Source of the DNA: Bacillus sp. OK048
Lineage (GTDB): Bacteria; Bacillota; Bacilli; Bacillales; Cytobacillaceae
DNA length: 64,000 nt
Assembly (NCBI RefSeq): GCF_900103525.1
Contig: NZ_FNHN01000012.1
Location: 1-64,000 of the forward strand
Direction: 5' to 3'
Each line of letters starts with the position of its first letter. Positions within the stretch are counted from its first letter, which is position 1. Below the pieces are notes generated by a model. The model saw only the letters and a list, made by a program, of their open reading frames with translations, was not told the DNA's origin and did no database searches. Below are positions 17,725 through 25,837 of this stretch, piece after piece. The position numbers were made by a program, and so were the translations under genes.

Positions 17725-18315
17725 ATGTATAAAATCAAAGATAAGGAAAAACTCTTTATTTTCACGGGTCCTGATGGATCGGGAAGAAAAACGATTGCTA
17801 AGATGGTATCAACCGCTTTTGATATGGAAACTGTGCTTTCATACACAACACGTCCTCCCCGTCATTATGAACAAGATGGTGTAGACTATCATTTTATTAC
17901 GGAAGAAGCCTTCCAAAAAATGCAAACCAACCAAGAATTCCTGGAAACGGTTGATATCGATGGAATCCATTATGGAATCCGTGAAGAGGATATTGTCAAA
18001 GCATTTGAACATCATAATCTAGTCTACCTTACGTTAAATCCAGAAGGCACTGAAAAGTTACAAGAGATGTATGGCGATCGTGTCATGCGCTTTTTCATCT
18101 TTGCAAACCGTGATACAGTAATTAAGCGACATAAAGCTCGTAACGATACGGAAGAAGATATCCAAAGACATCTTTCCCATTATGATGAAACAATGGCTTA
18201 TAAAAATAATTGTGAACATGTATTTGAAAACTACGATTCACCGCAGGTTTCTTTTCAAGTGAGTGAAGTTATTGAAGCATTTCTTGATCGAAATAGAATT
18301 GTTACCGATTATTAA
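17725..18315 (+). CDS. Guanylate-kinase-like protein with altered P-loop
   Basis: A 196-residue protein of the guanylate kinase fold: P-loop region FIFTGPDGSGRKTIAK, the GMP-binding SYTTRPPRHYEQDGVDYHFI (about 39-58) and the later YGIREEDI. Canonical Gmk has GPSGVGKGT; here the P-loop lysine position is arginine (R21) with lysine next to it (K22), so catalysis may be altered. Housekeeping gmk normally sits beside rpoZ/remA, which are absent here, so this is a second, divergent paralog. TAGGAGG precedes ATG; the gene is monocistronic with its own promoter and terminator. Confidence 0.8.
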   Translation: MYKIKDKEKLFIFTGPDGSGRKTIAKMVSTAFDMETVLSYTTRPPRHYEQDGVDYHFITEEAFQKMQTNQEFLETVDIDGIHYGIREEDIVKAFEHHNLVYLTLNPEGTEKLQEMYGDRVMRFFIFANRDTVIKRHKARNDTEEDIQRHLSHYDETMAYKNNCEHVFENYDSPQVSFQVSEVIEAFLDRNRIVTDY

Positions 18316-18323
18316 ACCTACAC

Positions 18324-18373
18324 CAAAAAAAAGGGCCATTAACGGGATTTTTATCCTTTTAATGGTCTTTTTT
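18324..18373 (+). terminator. Intrinsic terminator of the guanylate-kinase-like gene
   Basis: GGGCCATTAA pairs with TTAATGGTC(T), with an inner GGAT/ATCC stem, followed by TTTTTT. Confidence 0.85.
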
Positions 18374-18485
18374 ATAAATAATAATTGAGTTTATAAATGA
18401 TCAATGAAAATAGATAATAACTTGAAATTATGATTAAACTAGTGTAAAATTAAGTGTTGAAAACATTATATAGGGGGAACTCTTT

Positions 18486-18938
18486 TTGTCGATCGAAGTA
18501 GGCAGCAAAGTACAAGGTAAAGTAACGGGTATTACTAATTTTGGAGCATTCGTAGAACTACCAGGAGGCACAACTGGCCTTGTGCACATCAGTGAAGTAG
18601 CTGATAGCTATGTTAAGGATGTTAATGACCATTTAAAAGTAGGAGATCAAGTTGAAGTTAAGGTAATTAGTGAGAAGGACGGAAAAACTGCCTTGTCCAT
18701 TAAAAAGGCTATTGATAAGCCAGAAGGACAGACTTCTTCCTATTCACAGCGTCCACAACGCCAAGGAAGAGATAATAGGCCATCAAAGGACTTCCGGGCA
18801 AAAGGCGGTAATTTTAAGCCAAAAGAAAACTTTGAAGATAAAATGGCTAAATTCTTAAAAGCGAGTGAAGAAAATCTATCCAGCTTAAAACGCAGCACCG
18901 AAACGAAACGTGGCGGTAGAGGCGGAAGACGAGGATAA
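18486..18938 (+). CDS. S1 RNA-binding domain protein (YabR-like)
   Basis: A 150-residue protein: one S1 domain at about 1-72 with GKVTGITNFGAFVELPGG and GLVHISEVADSYVKDV, then a basic Gln/Arg/Lys-rich linker and a tail rich in Arg-Gly (KRGGRGGRRG). The whole pattern closely resembles Bacillus YabR, whose gene normally lies between divIC and spoIIE. Those neighbours are absent here, so this may be a relocated or second copy. The TTG start follows AGGGGGAA. Probable role: binding structured RNA or ribosomes. Monocistronic, strong terminator. Confidence 0.87.
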   Translation: MSIEVGSKVQGKVTGITNFGAFVELPGGTTGLVHISEVADSYVKDVNDHLKVGDQVEVKVISEKDGKTALSIKKAIDKPEGQTSSYSQRPQRQGRDNRPSKDFRAKGGNFKPKENFEDKMAKFLKASEENLSSLKRSTETKRGGRGGRRG

Positions 18939-18947
18939 TTATAGATA

Positions 18948-18984
18948 AAGAAAGGCGAGCCAGGAATGGCTTGCCTTTCTTTGT
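18948..18984 (+). terminator. Intrinsic terminator of the S1-domain gene
   Basis: AAAGAAAGGC-AGCC arm pairs with GGCT-GCCTTTCTTT around a short loop. Confidence 0.85.
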
Positions 18985-18988
18985 TCAT

Positions 18989-19270
18989 TCATTTGGAAAC
19001 TGCCATTTCATTAATGGATTTGTTTACTGCCGTCCTAAATGCCCAAATGATATCTGTTAAGATATCTTTTTCAACCATTATTTCTTTTATGTCCCAGTAC
19101 AGTTCATTTTTTCGGTGGTAATAAAACTCTCCATCTGGGGATTTCAGTATCGTCAGGATCCCCTTTGGATTGTCTGTTTCCATTGTGAGAAAATGTTTTT
19201 TTCCATTCCAATTGGCAAAGACCTCGAAAGTTTTCAGAAACACATGAACTTCCTCTTTACTCTTAAGCAC
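18989..19270 (-). CDS. Hypothetical protein (93 aa)
   Basis: A small soluble protein with segments FLKTFEVFANWNGKKHFL and GEFYYHRKNELYWDIKE, reading like a compact alpha/beta fold; no family recognised. GTG 19270 is preferred, eight bases after AAGGAG; an in-frame GTG three codons upstream overlaps that site. It converges on the S1-domain gene and shares its terminator region. Confidence 0.6.
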   Translation of the reverse strand: MLKSKEEVHVFLKTFEVFANWNGKKHFLTMETDNPKGILTILKSPDGEFYYHRKNELYWDIKEIMVEKDILTDIIWAFRTAVNKSINEMAVSK

Positions 19271-19488
19271 ATTATTCACTCCTTTATCATTTTAAACATA
19301 ATACAAGTGAATTGCTTTGATAAATCATAGCCCCTACAATGGAATAATAGTGTGATTCTGATTATATGCACAAGAACAGGCAACCTACAACTGTTTTGTT
19401 AGGAAGACAAACATAAAATATTTTTACCCTATCGTACATATTAAGTGATGGTTACCGGAAATCGCTGTTCTTAAATTTACGGCACTAT

Positions 19489-19536
19489 AAAGGCTGTTCC
19501 ACAGGTAATTAAATTACAGCCTGCTAAACAGCCTTT
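19489..19536 (-). terminator. Possible terminator hairpin after the HAD gene
   Basis: AAAGGCTGTT and AACAGCCTTT form a 10-bp stem with a long inner segment that itself contains a TAATT/AATTA repeat. Only a few T residues follow on the minus strand, so termination is uncertain. Confidence 0.4.
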
Positions 19537-19546
19537 GCATGTTCCT

Positions 19547-20338
19547 TTATTTATTACTCAACTCATCCAACAATGGAAAAAGTTCTTCTAAGTGTTCAAT
19601 TTCATAGGTTGGAATAACTTCATTTCGCTCTTTATTGTGGCGGTTAATCCAAACGGACCTAATCCCAATTGAATTTGCACCTAGTATATCGGTCATTAAG
19701 TTATCCCCTACCATCAGAACCTCGTCCTTCTCTAATGACATGAGTGACAGCGCATGCTCAAATATCGATGGGTCAGGCTTCCCTCTTCCAAACGCACCAG
19801 AAACGACAATCTGGTCAAAGTACTGGACAAGCTCTGGTGTAATCGATAGTTTGGTATGCTGTAGATCTGGTGAACCATTCGTTAATAGAAGCAGTTGATA
19901 CTTACCTTTTAAAGAATCTAATATGCTAAAGGTTTCCTCGTACACAAACGGCAGGTTTCTGCGTTCTTGCGGGAATCTTTCCGCAAGTTCATGCCCAAAT
20001 CCGGGGTCATCTATCCCCATTGCCTTTAGTCCCGCAATCCACGCTTCTTTGCGATAGCCAGGAACAATTTCTTTCATTTTCCTAAATTCATCATGATCAT
20101 CTAAAAAATTGCCCCATAAGCCTTCGAACGGATTAATCCCGATCATTTGTGTAAACGTATAGGTCTCATAGGAGGCGTATAGATTTCTAGCAGCCTCGCG
20201 GACGGCTTCTTCTAGTTCATCTGCATCAACCACATATCGTTCCTCCGCTACTTTACATGTTGCAACAAATGCTTCCTTTATGCTTTTTTGATCCCAAAGC
20301 AGCGTGTCATCTAAATCAAAAAAAATAGCTTTTATCAT
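19547..20338 (-). CDS. HAD-superfamily hydrolase (subfamily IA)
   Basis: A 263-residue phosphatase-like enzyme. HAD motif I is FFDLDDTLL at the N-terminus with the nucleophile/acid pair, motif II LLLTNGS, motif III lysine in [10 protein letters not shown] and motif [13 protein letters not shown] helical cap lies between motifs I and II, as in YjjG/YsaA-type nucleotidases. ATG 20338 is chosen; GTGAGG lies about nine bases upstream and the five extra codons further up run through it. Substrate unknown: small phosphorylated metabolite or nucleotide. Stands alone upstream of the liv operon end. Confidence 0.88.
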   Translation of the reverse strand: MIKAIFFDLDDTLLWDQKSIKEAFVATCKVAEERYVVDADELEEAVREAARNLYASYETYTFTQMIGINPFEGLWGNFLDDHDEFRKMKEIVPGYRKEAWIAGLKAMGIDDPGFGHELAERFPQERRNLPFVYEETFSILDSLKGKYQLLLLTNGSPDLQHTKLSITPELVQYFDQIVVSGAFGRGKPDPSIFEHALSLMSLEKDEVLMVGDNLMTDILGANSIGIRSVWINRHNKERNEVIPTYEIEHLEELFPLLDELSNK

Positions 20339-20586
20339 TATCTCAAGCCTCACTTCGCCAAAATTATCTATTTTACTAGTTTAACATTTTTAGAATTAAA
20401 AGAATATTCATTCTTAATAATAATAAAGTATCATGGTTTTGCATCTAGTAAAATACTCTCTGCCAACTACTCATTTTCCGAAAATAAAATGCTCGCAGCA
20501 ATGCGTGCACCTTCTTATTTTAGTTCTACCCAGTTGGAAACATAAATTTTATTGTTACTTTTTTTATAGTTAGATGTTGAACTTTG

Positions 20587-21294
20587 CTACAGTCCACCAA
20601 GATACGCTTTTCTAATTTCTTCACTTGCTTGTAACTCTGCAGCTGTTCCGGAGATGTCGACCCTGCCTGTTTCAATAACATATGCGCGGTCTGCTATCGA
20701 TAGAGCCATATTCGCATTTTGTTCCACCAACAGAATCGTTGTACCGTCCTGATTGACTTGTTTAATAATTTGAAAAATCGTTTTGACCATTAGCGGAGCT
20801 AATCCCATTGAAGGCTCATCTAGTAATAGCAGTTTAGGTTTTGCCATAATGGCTCTTCCCATCGCCAGCATTTGCTGTTCTCCACCTGAAAGTGTTCCCG
20901 ATAACTGCTTCCTGCGCTCATGTAGTCTCGGAAAAAGCGCATAGACTCGCTGAATGTCTTCTCGGATTCCCTTCTTATCATTCCTAATATAGGCACCCAA
21001 TTCGAGGTTTTCCTCAACGCTCATATTAGCAAATACACGGCGTCCTTCCGGAACATGTGAAATTCCTGACTTAACAATTGACTGTGGAGCCTTCCCTGAA
21101 ATCGAACCACCTAAGTACTCGATGGTTCCAGTCTTTGGTTTTAAGAGTCCAGATAGTGTCTTCAGAAGCGTGCTTTTCCCAGCCCCATTCGCCCCAATCA
21201 AGGTTACAATTTCACCTTCATTTATTTCTAAAGAAACACCCTTTAGAGCATGAATATTTCCATAATAAACATTAATCCCATTTACTTTAAGCAT
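20587..21294 (-). CDS. livF: Branched-chain amino acid ABC transporter ATPase LivF
   Basis: A 235-residue ATPase of the HAAT family. Walker A GANGAGKST, signature LSGGEQQMLAMGRA, Walker B KLLLLDEPSMGLAPL, then the H-loop LLVEQN. LivF-type features are the short length and EQN instead of EHD. The chosen ATG overlaps the last codons of livG (ATGCTTAA), so the two ATPases are translationally coupled. Last gene of the operon livK-livH-livM-livG-livF; I see no clear terminator downstream. Confidence 0.95.
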   Translation of the reverse strand: MLKVNGINVYYGNIHALKGVSLEINEGEIVTLIGANGAGKSTLLKTLSGLLKPKTGTIEYLGGSISGKAPQSIVKSGISHVPEGRRVFANMSVEENLELGAYIRNDKKGIREDIQRVYALFPRLHERRKQLSGTLSGGEQQMLAMGRAIMAKPKLLLLDEPSMGLAPLMVKTIFQIIKQVNQDGTTILLVEQNANMALSIADRAYVIETGRVDISGTAAELQASEEIRKAYLGGL

Positions 21295-22069
21295 GATCGC
21301 TCGAAACCTCCTCGCCAAGGTATGCTTCAATTACTTTTGGATGGTTACGGATTACTTCCGGAGTTCCCTCGGCAATCAATTGTCCATGGTCAAGTACATA
21401 AATTCTTTCACAAATTCCCATAACTAACGCCATATCATGTTCAATTAAAAGAATGGTTAAATCAAACTGCTTCCGAATAAAAGCAATTAACTCCATAAGT
21501 TCATGAGTTTCCTGTGGATTCATACCAGCAGCGGGCTCATCGAGAAGAAGCAATTTTGGACCGGCAGCCAATGCTCTGGCAATTTCCAATCTACGCTGCT
21601 GCCCATATGGTAAATTCTTTGCTTTTTCATCCTTAAAACGATCCAATTGAAAAATTTTTAAAAACTCTAGTGATTTTTCCTCCATCACCTTTTCTTCGAA
21701 AAAATGGGATGGCAGGCGGAAGATGGAACTTAATATGGAATGCTTTGCTAAGGAATGGTACGCAACTTTAACATTGTCTAATACAGATAATTCACTAAAA
21801 AGTCTGATATTTTGGAAAGTACGGCTAATTCCTTTTCGGGTTACTTGATAGGGTGCAAGTCCATTTAGCTTTTTCCCATTGAACCTAATTTCACCCTCTG
21901 TCGGTACGTATACACCGGTTAACAAATTGAAGCTTGTGGTTTTTCCTGCACCATTTGGACCGATTAAACCAACTAATTCACCTTGATTGAGTTCCATATT
22001 AAAGCCTGATACAGCCTTTAAGCCACCGAACTGGATCCCAGCCTCTTTAACCTGTAATAATGCTCCCAC
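21287..22069 (-). CDS. livG: Branched-chain amino acid ABC transporter ATPase LivG
   Basis: A 260-residue ATPase. Walker A GPNGAGKTT, LivG-specific segment TRKGISRTFQNIRLF, signature LPYGQQRRLEIARAL, Walker B KLLLLDEPAAGMNP and H-loop LLIEHDMALVM; the C-terminal IAEGTPEVIRNHPKVIEAYLG tail is typical. It starts with GTG eight bases after AAAGGAGG, two bases from the end of livM. Together with LivF it powers import through LivH/LivM. Confidence 0.95.
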   Translation of the reverse strand: MGALLQVKEAGIQFGGLKAVSGFNMELNQGELVGLIGPNGAGKTTSFNLLTGVYVPTEGEIRFNGKKLNGLAPYQVTRKGISRTFQNIRLFSELSVLDNVKVAYHSLAKHSILSSIFRLPSHFFEEKVMEEKSLEFLKIFQLDRFKDEKAKNLPYGQQRRLEIARALAAGPKLLLLDEPAAGMNPQETHELMELIAFIRKQFDLTILLIEHDMALVMGICERIYVLDHGQLIAEGTPEVIRNHPKVIEAYLGEEVSSDHA

Positions 22070-22070
22070 A

Positions 22071-23009
22071 CTAATTTCCTCCTTTCGCCATTTTCTTTTT
22101 ACCAAAGAAATCTGTTATCTCACGTGTACCCATTAAACCTTGAGGACGGTATAACATCACAACAACTAGAACTAAACTGTAAATAATCATCCGCGTCTCT
22201 GGATATTGCTGTAAATACGTTGATACAATGGTTAAAAGGATCGCAGCAATAACAGAACCAGATAAACTGCCAAGTCCGCCTAAAACAACAAAGATTAATA
22301 TATCAAATGATTTTAAGAAACCAAAATTAGTAGGCTGGATAATATAAAAATTATGAGAAAATAATCCTCCAGCAATTCCTGCAAAAAATGAACCAATGGC
22401 GAAAGCAGCAACTTTATAAAACGTAGTATTGATTCCCATCGCATCGGCCGCAATTTCATTTTCGCGAATGGCAATACATGCCCTTCCATGACGTGAGTTT
22501 GTAAAATTCGCTATCACTAAAATCGTGATGACGAGACCAACAAATGCACTTGTCCAAGTAGTCATATTGGAAACCGACATCCCAGAAGCGCCGCCAACAT
22601 AGTCAATATTTAAGAAAACAATTCGAATGATTTCACCAAATCCTAGTGTCGCAATAGCAAGATAATCTCCACGCAGTCTTAATGTTGGAATTCCGACAAG
22701 CAGACCTGCTAATGCTGCGACAACTCCTCCGATGATGATCGCTGCGATGAAAGGCAGTTCAAATTTCATCGTAATAATCGCTGAGACATAAGCACCGACC
22801 GCGAGGAACCCTGCATGTCCAATTGAAAATTGTCCTGTTATGCCAATTACCAAGTGAAGACTGGCCGCTAAGATAATGTTGATACTCATTAGAATCAGCA
22901 TATTGCTATAAAAGGCATTTAAAATTCCTGTTTGAATTAAAATCTGACCAACTCCATATACAACCGCTGCTAAAATGAGAAATAGCCAGAATCTATTTAC
23001 TTTTTTCAT
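22071..23009 (-). CDS. livM: Branched-chain amino acid ABC transporter permease LivM
   Basis: A 312-residue polytopic permease with about nine spans. Characteristic segments are TGQFSIGHAGFLAVGAYVSA and the cytoplasmic loop GRACIAIRENEIAADAMGIN that contacts the ATPases, followed by FDILIFVVLGGLGSLSGS. ATG follows GGTGAGATAGACAG. It sits between livH (13-base gap) and livG. Confidence 0.95.
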   Translation of the reverse strand: MKKVNRFWLFLILAAVVYGVGQILIQTGILNAFYSNMLILMSINIILAASLHLVIGITGQFSIGHAGFLAVGAYVSAIITMKFELPFIAAIIIGGVVAALAGLLVGIPTLRLRGDYLAIATLGFGEIIRIVFLNIDYVGGASGMSVSNMTTWTSAFVGLVITILVIANFTNSRHGRACIAIRENEIAADAMGINTTFYKVAAFAIGSFFAGIAGGLFSHNFYIIQPTNFGFLKSFDILIFVVLGGLGSLSGSVIAAILLTIVSTYLQQYPETRMIIYSLVLVVVMLYRPQGLMGTREITDFFGKKKMAKGGN

Positions 23010-23022
23010 CTGTCTATCTCAC

Positions 23023-23901
23023 CTACACTTTCTCTCTTGTATTTTTACCAAAGATGCCTGAAGGTCTAAAAATAAGGATAAGGATTAATATGACAAACGC
23101 TGCAGCGTCTCTCCATAAGGAAAATCCCAATGCACTTACGATTGATTCAACCACTCCCAATATTAAACCGCCGACCATGGCGCCAGGAATGATTCCGATT
23201 CCGCCTAGAACAGCTGCGACAAATGCCTTTAATCCAGGGATAATCCCCATTAATGGCTCGATTTTTGTATAATATACCCCAAAAATGACACCTGCTGCCC
23301 CTGCTAACGCAGAACCAATCGCAAAGGTATAAGAAATCGTTCTGTCTACATTTATACCCATTAAACGAGCTGCATCCATGTCGTGTGAAACAGCACGCAT
23401 TGCCTTACCAATCTTTGTACGATGAACAATAAATTGTAAAATAATCATTAACCCGACAGAAACTGAAAGGATAAACAGGGACTGACTGCTAATTTGTGCA
23501 CCAAACAAGTTAAAGCTTGTGCTCGGCAAGACGTTATCAGGATAAGCCTCTGGCTGTGCCCCACGTGCATAAATAACACCATATTCAATTAATAGCGACA
23601 TTCCAATTGCTGTGATTAAAGCAGCAATTCTCGTCGCATTTCGTAGACGCTTATAAGCAATTCTTTCAATTAACACGCCGAATACTGCGCAAAAAGCCAT
23701 TGAAAATAGTAACGCCGGAAAGAAACCTAGACCCCATCCCTTAATCGCATAAAACCCGACGAACGCACCTACCATAAAAACATCACCATGAGCGAAGTTA
23801 ATTAATTTAATAATTCCATAAACCATGGTATAGCCTAATGCGATTAAGGCATAGATGCTACCGAGTGAAATTCCGTTTATCAATTGTTGTAGCCACTCCA
23901 T
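23023..23901 (-). CDS. livH: Branched-chain amino acid ABC transporter permease LivH
   Basis: A 292-residue permease partner of LivM: segments GSIYALIALGYTMVYGIIKL (early spans) and GKAMRAVSHDMDAARLMGIN (coupling loop) are diagnostic. ATG 23901 follows AGAGGAG by eight bases; a GTG three codons upstream lies within that site. A perfect 18-bp stem-loop separates it from livK, probably tuning the ratio of binding protein to membrane components. Confidence 0.95.
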   Translation of the reverse strand: MEWLQQLINGISLGSIYALIALGYTMVYGIIKLINFAHGDVFMVGAFVGFYAIKGWGLGFFPALLFSMAFCAVFGVLIERIAYKRLRNATRIAALITAIGMSLLIEYGVIYARGAQPEAYPDNVLPSTSFNLFGAQISSQSLFILSVSVGLMIILQFIVHRTKIGKAMRAVSHDMDAARLMGINVDRTISYTFAIGSALAGAAGVIFGVYYTKIEPLMGIIPGLKAFVAAVLGGIGIIPGAMVGGLILGVVESIVSALGFSLWRDAAAFVILILILIFRPSGIFGKNTREKV

Positions 23902-23940
23902 TGTTATCACTCCTCTAAACTCCAGTTTTAACTATTTAGA

Positions 23941-23979
23941 AAAGTAGAATGGAAGGATTGTATCCTTCCATTCTACTTT
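23941..23979. terminator. Long perfect stem-loop between livK and livH
   Basis: An 18-bp perfect stem (AAAGTAGAATGGAAGGAT and complement) with a three-base loop lies inside the operon. On the transcribed minus strand it is followed only by CTAAATAG, with the T-run inside the stem end, so it should act as a partial terminator or 3' stabiliser of livK mRNA rather than a full stop. Confidence 0.7.
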
Positions 23980-23990
23980 TTTTAGTATTA

Positions 23991-25166
23991 TTAAGGATTT
24001 ACTTTTGTATTAAACACTTGTTTACCATCTTTATATTCTAAGATGGTCGCAGTTTTGATTGGATGATGATTTTTATCAATTGTTACTACACCTGTAACGA
24101 GGCTTAAATCCTTTGTTTTCGCTAATTCTGCTTGAATTTTACTTGAATCCGTGCTGCCTGCACGTTTAATGGCATCCGCTAAAAAGTAAACTGTGTCATA
24201 ACCAAGTGCATTGAAGGCATTAGGTGCTTCACCTTTGTTCTTCTCTTTAAATGCTGTTACAAAGTTTTGCACTTTTTCGTCAGGATCTTCAGATGAGTAA
24301 TGGTTAATAAGGTAAGTATTATTTAATGCTTCTGCTCCAGCTAAATCAACCAACTTTGGAGAATCCCAGCCATCAGCACCCACTAATGGAACATCGATCC
24401 CTAATTCACGCGCTTGTTTTACGATTAAGCCAACTTCTTCATAATAACCAGGGATAAAAATGAATGAAGGATTTTTCGCCTTAATTCGAGTGAGTGTAGC
24501 ACGGAAATCAGTGTCCTTTGCTACATATGCTTCTTCCGCGACCACTTTACCGCCTTTTGCCTTAAAGGTTTCTTTAAAAGAAGCCGATAAACCTTTGGCA
24601 TAGTCACTTGAATTGTCAGCTAAAATAGCAGCATTTTTAACCTTTAAAATATCTGATGCAAAATTGGCAGCTACTGTCCCTTGAAACGGATCAATAAAGG
24701 AAGTACGGAAAACGAACTCTCTTACTTTACCTTTTTCATCAACGGTAACAGTTGGGCTTGTACCACCTGGAGCCATTAGAACTGTTTTTGTATCATTAGC
24801 AATTTGTGCTTGGGCTACAGTATTTCCACTTGTTGCAGCACCAATTACAGCCGTTACTTTATCTTGGCTTGTTAATTTTATGATTCCGTTTGTCGCTTCA
24901 GACGTTTCAGATTTGTTATCCACTTTCACGATATCAAACTGTTTGCCATCTACACCGCCGCTTTTATTTATCTCATCAACAGCCATTTCAATTCCCTTTG
25001 CCATTGATTCACCATAAGAAGCAACATTACCTGAAAGTTCTAGATTCACTCCCAATTTAATGGTATCTGAATTTCCACCTGAACCCTCTTTCGCTGTTCC
25101 ACATCCTGCTAACATTCCCGCAAAGATGGTTGAAGCCATAAACACACTTGCTAATTTCTTTTTCAT
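23991..25166 (-). CDS. livK: Branched-chain amino acid ABC transporter binding lipoprotein
   Basis: A 391-residue periplasmic-binding-protein-like lipoprotein (Leu/Ile/Val-binding family). The signal peptide ends in GMLAGC, with lipidation at C22; the mature protein begins with the family segment IKLGVNLELSGNVASYGESM and contains KVTAVIGAATSGNTVA. It captures branched-chain amino acids or related ligands outside the membrane and delivers them to LivHM. First gene of the operon, with a gene-free 400-base region upstream containing a candidate cre site. Confidence 0.95.
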   Translation of the reverse strand: MKKKLASVFMASTIFAGMLAGCGTAKEGSGGNSDTIKLGVNLELSGNVASYGESMAKGIEMAVDEINKSGGVDGKQFDIVKVDNKSETSEATNGIIKLTSQDKVTAVIGAATSGNTVAQAQIANDTKTVLMAPGGTSPTVTVDEKGKVREFVFRTSFIDPFQGTVAANFASDILKVKNAAILADNSSDYAKGLSASFKETFKAKGGKVVAEEAYVAKDTDFRATLTRIKAKNPSFIFIPGYYEEVGLIVKQARELGIDVPLVGADGWDSPKLVDLAGAEALNNTYLINHYSSEDPDEKVQNFVTAFKEKNKGEAPNAFNALGYDTVYFLADAIKRAGSTDSSKIQAELAKTKDLSLVTGVVTIDKNHHPIKTATILEYKDGKQVFNTKVNP

Positions 25167-25342
25167 GGAAACATCCCCCTTTATTCGAATTTTCTGATAC
25201 TAGTAACCGTAATTTAGTATCTTCGTTGACCCATGAATTTTGTTTACTACCTAAATTAAAGAATAAAGTTATTGTAGTACTTTTTTTATCATTAGTCTAG
25301 TATATTATTTTAACATTTCTGATTTTTATCTATATTTTTAAT

Positions 25343-25358
25343 ATTGAAGCGCTTTCTT
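25343..25358. promoter_or_regulatory. Candidate CcpA cre site upstream of livK
   Basis: ATTGAAGCGCTTTCTT differs from the extended cre consensus WTGAAARCGYTTTCWN at only two positions and has the palindromic AAGCGCTT core. It lies about 180 bases before the livK start. In Bacillus, CcpA controls branched-chain amino acid transport and synthesis, so carbon control of this operon is plausible. Confidence 0.35.
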
Positions 25359-25531
25359 TTGTTTTCTATAATATTCTAATGAATTTCATAGAAAATATAG
25401 GAAAAGAATGTTTGTGATATATTAATACCATTATACAAAATTATGGGAATTTCCTTTGGTTCCATTTTGGTGGTGCTTATCTTGATTGGAGGAGTAACAC
25501 ATTAAGAAACAAAGTGTAAGAAAAGAGCGAT

Positions 25532-25567
25532 AAAAAAAAAGAAAGAAGACCGATTTCGTCTTCTTTC
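25532..25567 (-). terminator. Intrinsic terminator of the YpzG-like gene
   Basis: Minus-strand GAAAGAAGAC/GTCTTCTTTC stem followed by a nine-T run. Confidence 0.85.
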
Positions 25568-25587
25568 TTCCTAATCAGATATACCCT

Positions 25588-25740
25588 TTACCACTTATGT
25601 GCCTTTGCGTTTGATCTCAATATAATGTTATGTTGAGATCTTTGTGTTTGTCCATTTACCTGTGTAGTTACACGCTTAGGCCGTGTCCAATTATGATGAA
25701 ACTTTTGAGACTGTGGATCCAAATTATCTTGATAACTCAC
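25588..25740 (-). CDS. Small basic protein, YpzG-like
   Basis: A 50-residue basic, polar protein with FHHNWTRPKR (about 14-23), VNGQTQ and a C-terminal KAHKW. The HNWTRPK...QVNG...W pattern recalls the YpzG family of small Bacillus proteins, but this is from memory. It starts with GTG after TGAGGTGATT and has its own terminator, both supporting a real gene. Function unknown. Confidence 0.65.
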   Translation of the reverse strand: MSYQDNLDPQSQKFHHNWTRPKRVTTQVNGQTQRSQHNIILRSNAKAHKW

Positions 25741-25837
25741 AACGAATCACCTCAATAGTTAGGATAGGATACTCTGAAACGTGATATTACAGGAATATCA
25801 GTTATAGTATTTGATTTTTATATTTAAAAATACCCCA

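Larger units (their letters stand above)
25167..25587. other. Gene-free region upstream of livK
   Basis: AT-rich. It holds the putative livK promoter region, a candidate CcpA site (25343-25358) and, at its far end, the terminator of the next gene. I could not place a confident -35/-10 pair, and I see no T-box or recognised riboswitch. Confidence 0.4.
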
